NCBI GenBank assembly: GCA_012842235.1
Contig: DUTE01000180.1
Span: forward strand, 1-5,988
Reading direction: 5' to 3'
Length of the DNA: 5,988 nt
Origin: Bacillota bacterium
GTDB taxonomy: Bacteria > Bacillota > DTU065
The position numbers and the translations under genes were made by a program. This document shows, one piece after another, positions 4,853 through 5,988 of this stretch. Every line of letters begins with the position of its first letter. Positions within the stretch are counted from its first letter, which is position 1. The notes below the pieces were generated by a model, which was not told where the DNA came from, searched no databases, and worked only from the letters and a program-made list of their open reading frames with translations.

Positions 4853-5988
4853 TTGCACAAAGTTGCCTTGATCCATTTAGGTTGTCCCAAAAACCTTGTT
4901 GACTCAGAGGTGCTTTTGGGATTTTTAAGTCAACAATTTCAGATTATCGAGGATCTACAGGATGCTGATATCATAATCATAAATACCTGTGGTTTTATTG
5001 AAAGTGCTAAGCAAGAAGCAATAGATACAATTTTAGAAGCAAGTGAATTAAAAGAACACAGGTGTCAAGCTTTAATTGTGACGGGGTGTCTGGCTCAGCG
5101 CTATGGTAAAGAACTTCTAGAAGAGATGCCAGAGATAGATGGTATCTTAGGTGTTGAGGAATTACCTCACATCAATGAAGTAGTCCATAAGGTGCTAAAA
5201 GGCCAGAGGCCTCTAGCTATAGAAAGGACAGGCTATGTAGTTTGTTCGTCACCAAGAATCAGATCTACTCCTAGTTATTTGGCGTATTTAAAAATTGCTG
5301 AAGGTTGTCTCAACCGATGTGCCTATTGTGCAATTCCTCTTATTCGGGGCAACCAACGCAGTCGGTCAATTGATGATATAGTCAACGAAGCAAAGCTGAT
5401 GGTTTTAGAGGGAGTAAAAGAGATTACTCTTGTAGCTCAGGATACCACGGCCTATGGGCAAGATTTACCTGAAAAAAAAGGTTTAGACGAACTTTTATAT
5501 AGGCTTGGGGATGAGCTTCCTGAAGATATCTGGTTAAGGGCTCTTTATTCTTATCCCACAAGGCTTACAGATGAAATTATTCAAGCTATGGCAGAGACCA
5601 AACAGTTTTGTCACTATATTGATCTACCATTGCAGCATATTTCTGAGAACGTTCTCAAATCTATGGGAAGGCCTTTTAAAAAAGAAAATACCTATAAGCT
5701 AATAAGTAAGTTAAGGGAGAAGATGCCAGATATAGCATTAAGAACAACTTTTATAGTGGGATACCCAGGTGAAACAGAGGCTGATTTTAACGAGCTTATG
5801 GAATTTATGGAAATTACTCGTTTTGACCATGTAGGTGTCTTTGTTTTTTCACCTGAAGAAGGAACAAAGGCGAGCACCTTAACTCCTGCTGTTCCAGAAG
5901 AAATTGCTTTAGATAGATTAAACAGGGTCTTAACGCTTCAGCAGCAGATTTCTAAAGAAAACAATTTAAAAAGAATTGGTCAAACCTA
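4853..5988 (+). CDS. rimO: Ribosomal protein S12 methylthiotransferase RimO (3' partial)
   Basis: Radical-SAM methylthiotransferase that adds a methylthio group to a conserved aspartate of ribosomal protein S12, using two [4Fe-4S] clusters. It starts at TTG 4853 (fMet-HKVALIHLG) and 378 codons are visible. The N-terminal UPF0004 domain has the three cluster cysteines C11 (LGCPKNLVDSE, diagnostic for RimO rather than MiaB), C46 (INTCGFIESAK) and C79 (VTGCLAQRYG). The radical-SAM domain carries C152, C156 and C159 in EGCLNRCAYC, followed by the family block VAQDTTAYGQDL and later YIDLPLQH. All key residues are intact. Family members are about 440 residues, so roughly the last 60, mainly the TRAM RNA/protein-binding domain, lie beyond the right edge. 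It has its own extended -10 promoter, which fits housekeeping expression. In many Firmicutes rimO precedes pgsA, cinA and recA; whether it does so here is outside the window. Confidence 0.96.
   Translation, partial: MHKVALIHLGCPKNLVDSEVLLGFLSQQFQIIEDLQDADIIIINTCGFIESAKQEAIDTILEASELKEHRCQALIVTGCLAQRYGKELLEEMPEIDGILGVEELPHINEVVHKVLKGQRPLAIERTGYVVCSSPRIRSTPSYLAYLKIAEGCLNRCAYCAIPLIRGNQRSRSIDDIVNEAKLMVLEGVKEITLVAQDTTAYGQDLPEKKGLDELLYRLGDELPEDIWLRALYSYPTRLTDEIIQAMAETKQFCHYIDLPLQHISENVLKSMGRPFKKENTYKLISKLREKMPDIALRTTFIVGYPGETEADFNELMEFMEITRFDHVGVFVFSPEEGTKASTLTPAVPEEIALDRLNRVLTLQQQISKENNLKRIGQT

Noticed and set aside
5692..5877. 61-codon open frame on the minus strand
   Set aside because: Antisense to the well-conserved radical-SAM domain of rimO.

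Overview
The window is AT-rich, with strong AAGGAGG-type ribosome binding sites, GTG and TTG starts, tightly packed plus-strand genes and a BmrD/YheH-like ABC exporter. Together these suggest a low-GC Firmicute, probably a clostridial or Bacillus-related lineage; the species cannot be named from this stretch. All genes that can be supported lie on the plus strand.

Layout. (1) Bases 1-1948 hold the 3' part of an ABC exporter half-transporter; its N-terminus lies left of the window. (2) Bases 2030-3565 hold a compact three-gene cassette. A small three-helix membrane protein (DUF6249-like) is followed after 1 nt by a membrane-anchored or secreted beta-solenoid protein (DUF4097-like), which overlaps by 1 nt (TAATG) a second small membrane protein related to the first. 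(3) Bases 3566-4162 form a roughly 600-nt gap without a convincing gene. It holds one clear intrinsic terminator, two related terminator-like inverted-repeat units, several short palindromes and repeats, and a possible gene remnant. (4) Bases 4163-4759 encode a LuxR/GerE-type HTH regulator with a soluble helical N-terminus instead of a receiver domain. (5) From 4853 to the right edge runs rimO, the ribosomal protein S12 methylthiotransferase, cut off near the start of its TRAM domain and served by an extended -10 promoter.

How they may work together. The exporter half would pair with a partner that should lie just upstream. The three-gene cassette looks like an envelope-associated unit: two paralogous small membrane proteins flanking an extracytoplasmic solenoid. 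This arrangement is the most unusual content here, and its function is not known from the sequence. The LuxR-type protein is separated from the cassette by the terminator and its target is unknown; regulation of the cassette is only a positional guess. rimO is a housekeeping translation gene with its own promoter.
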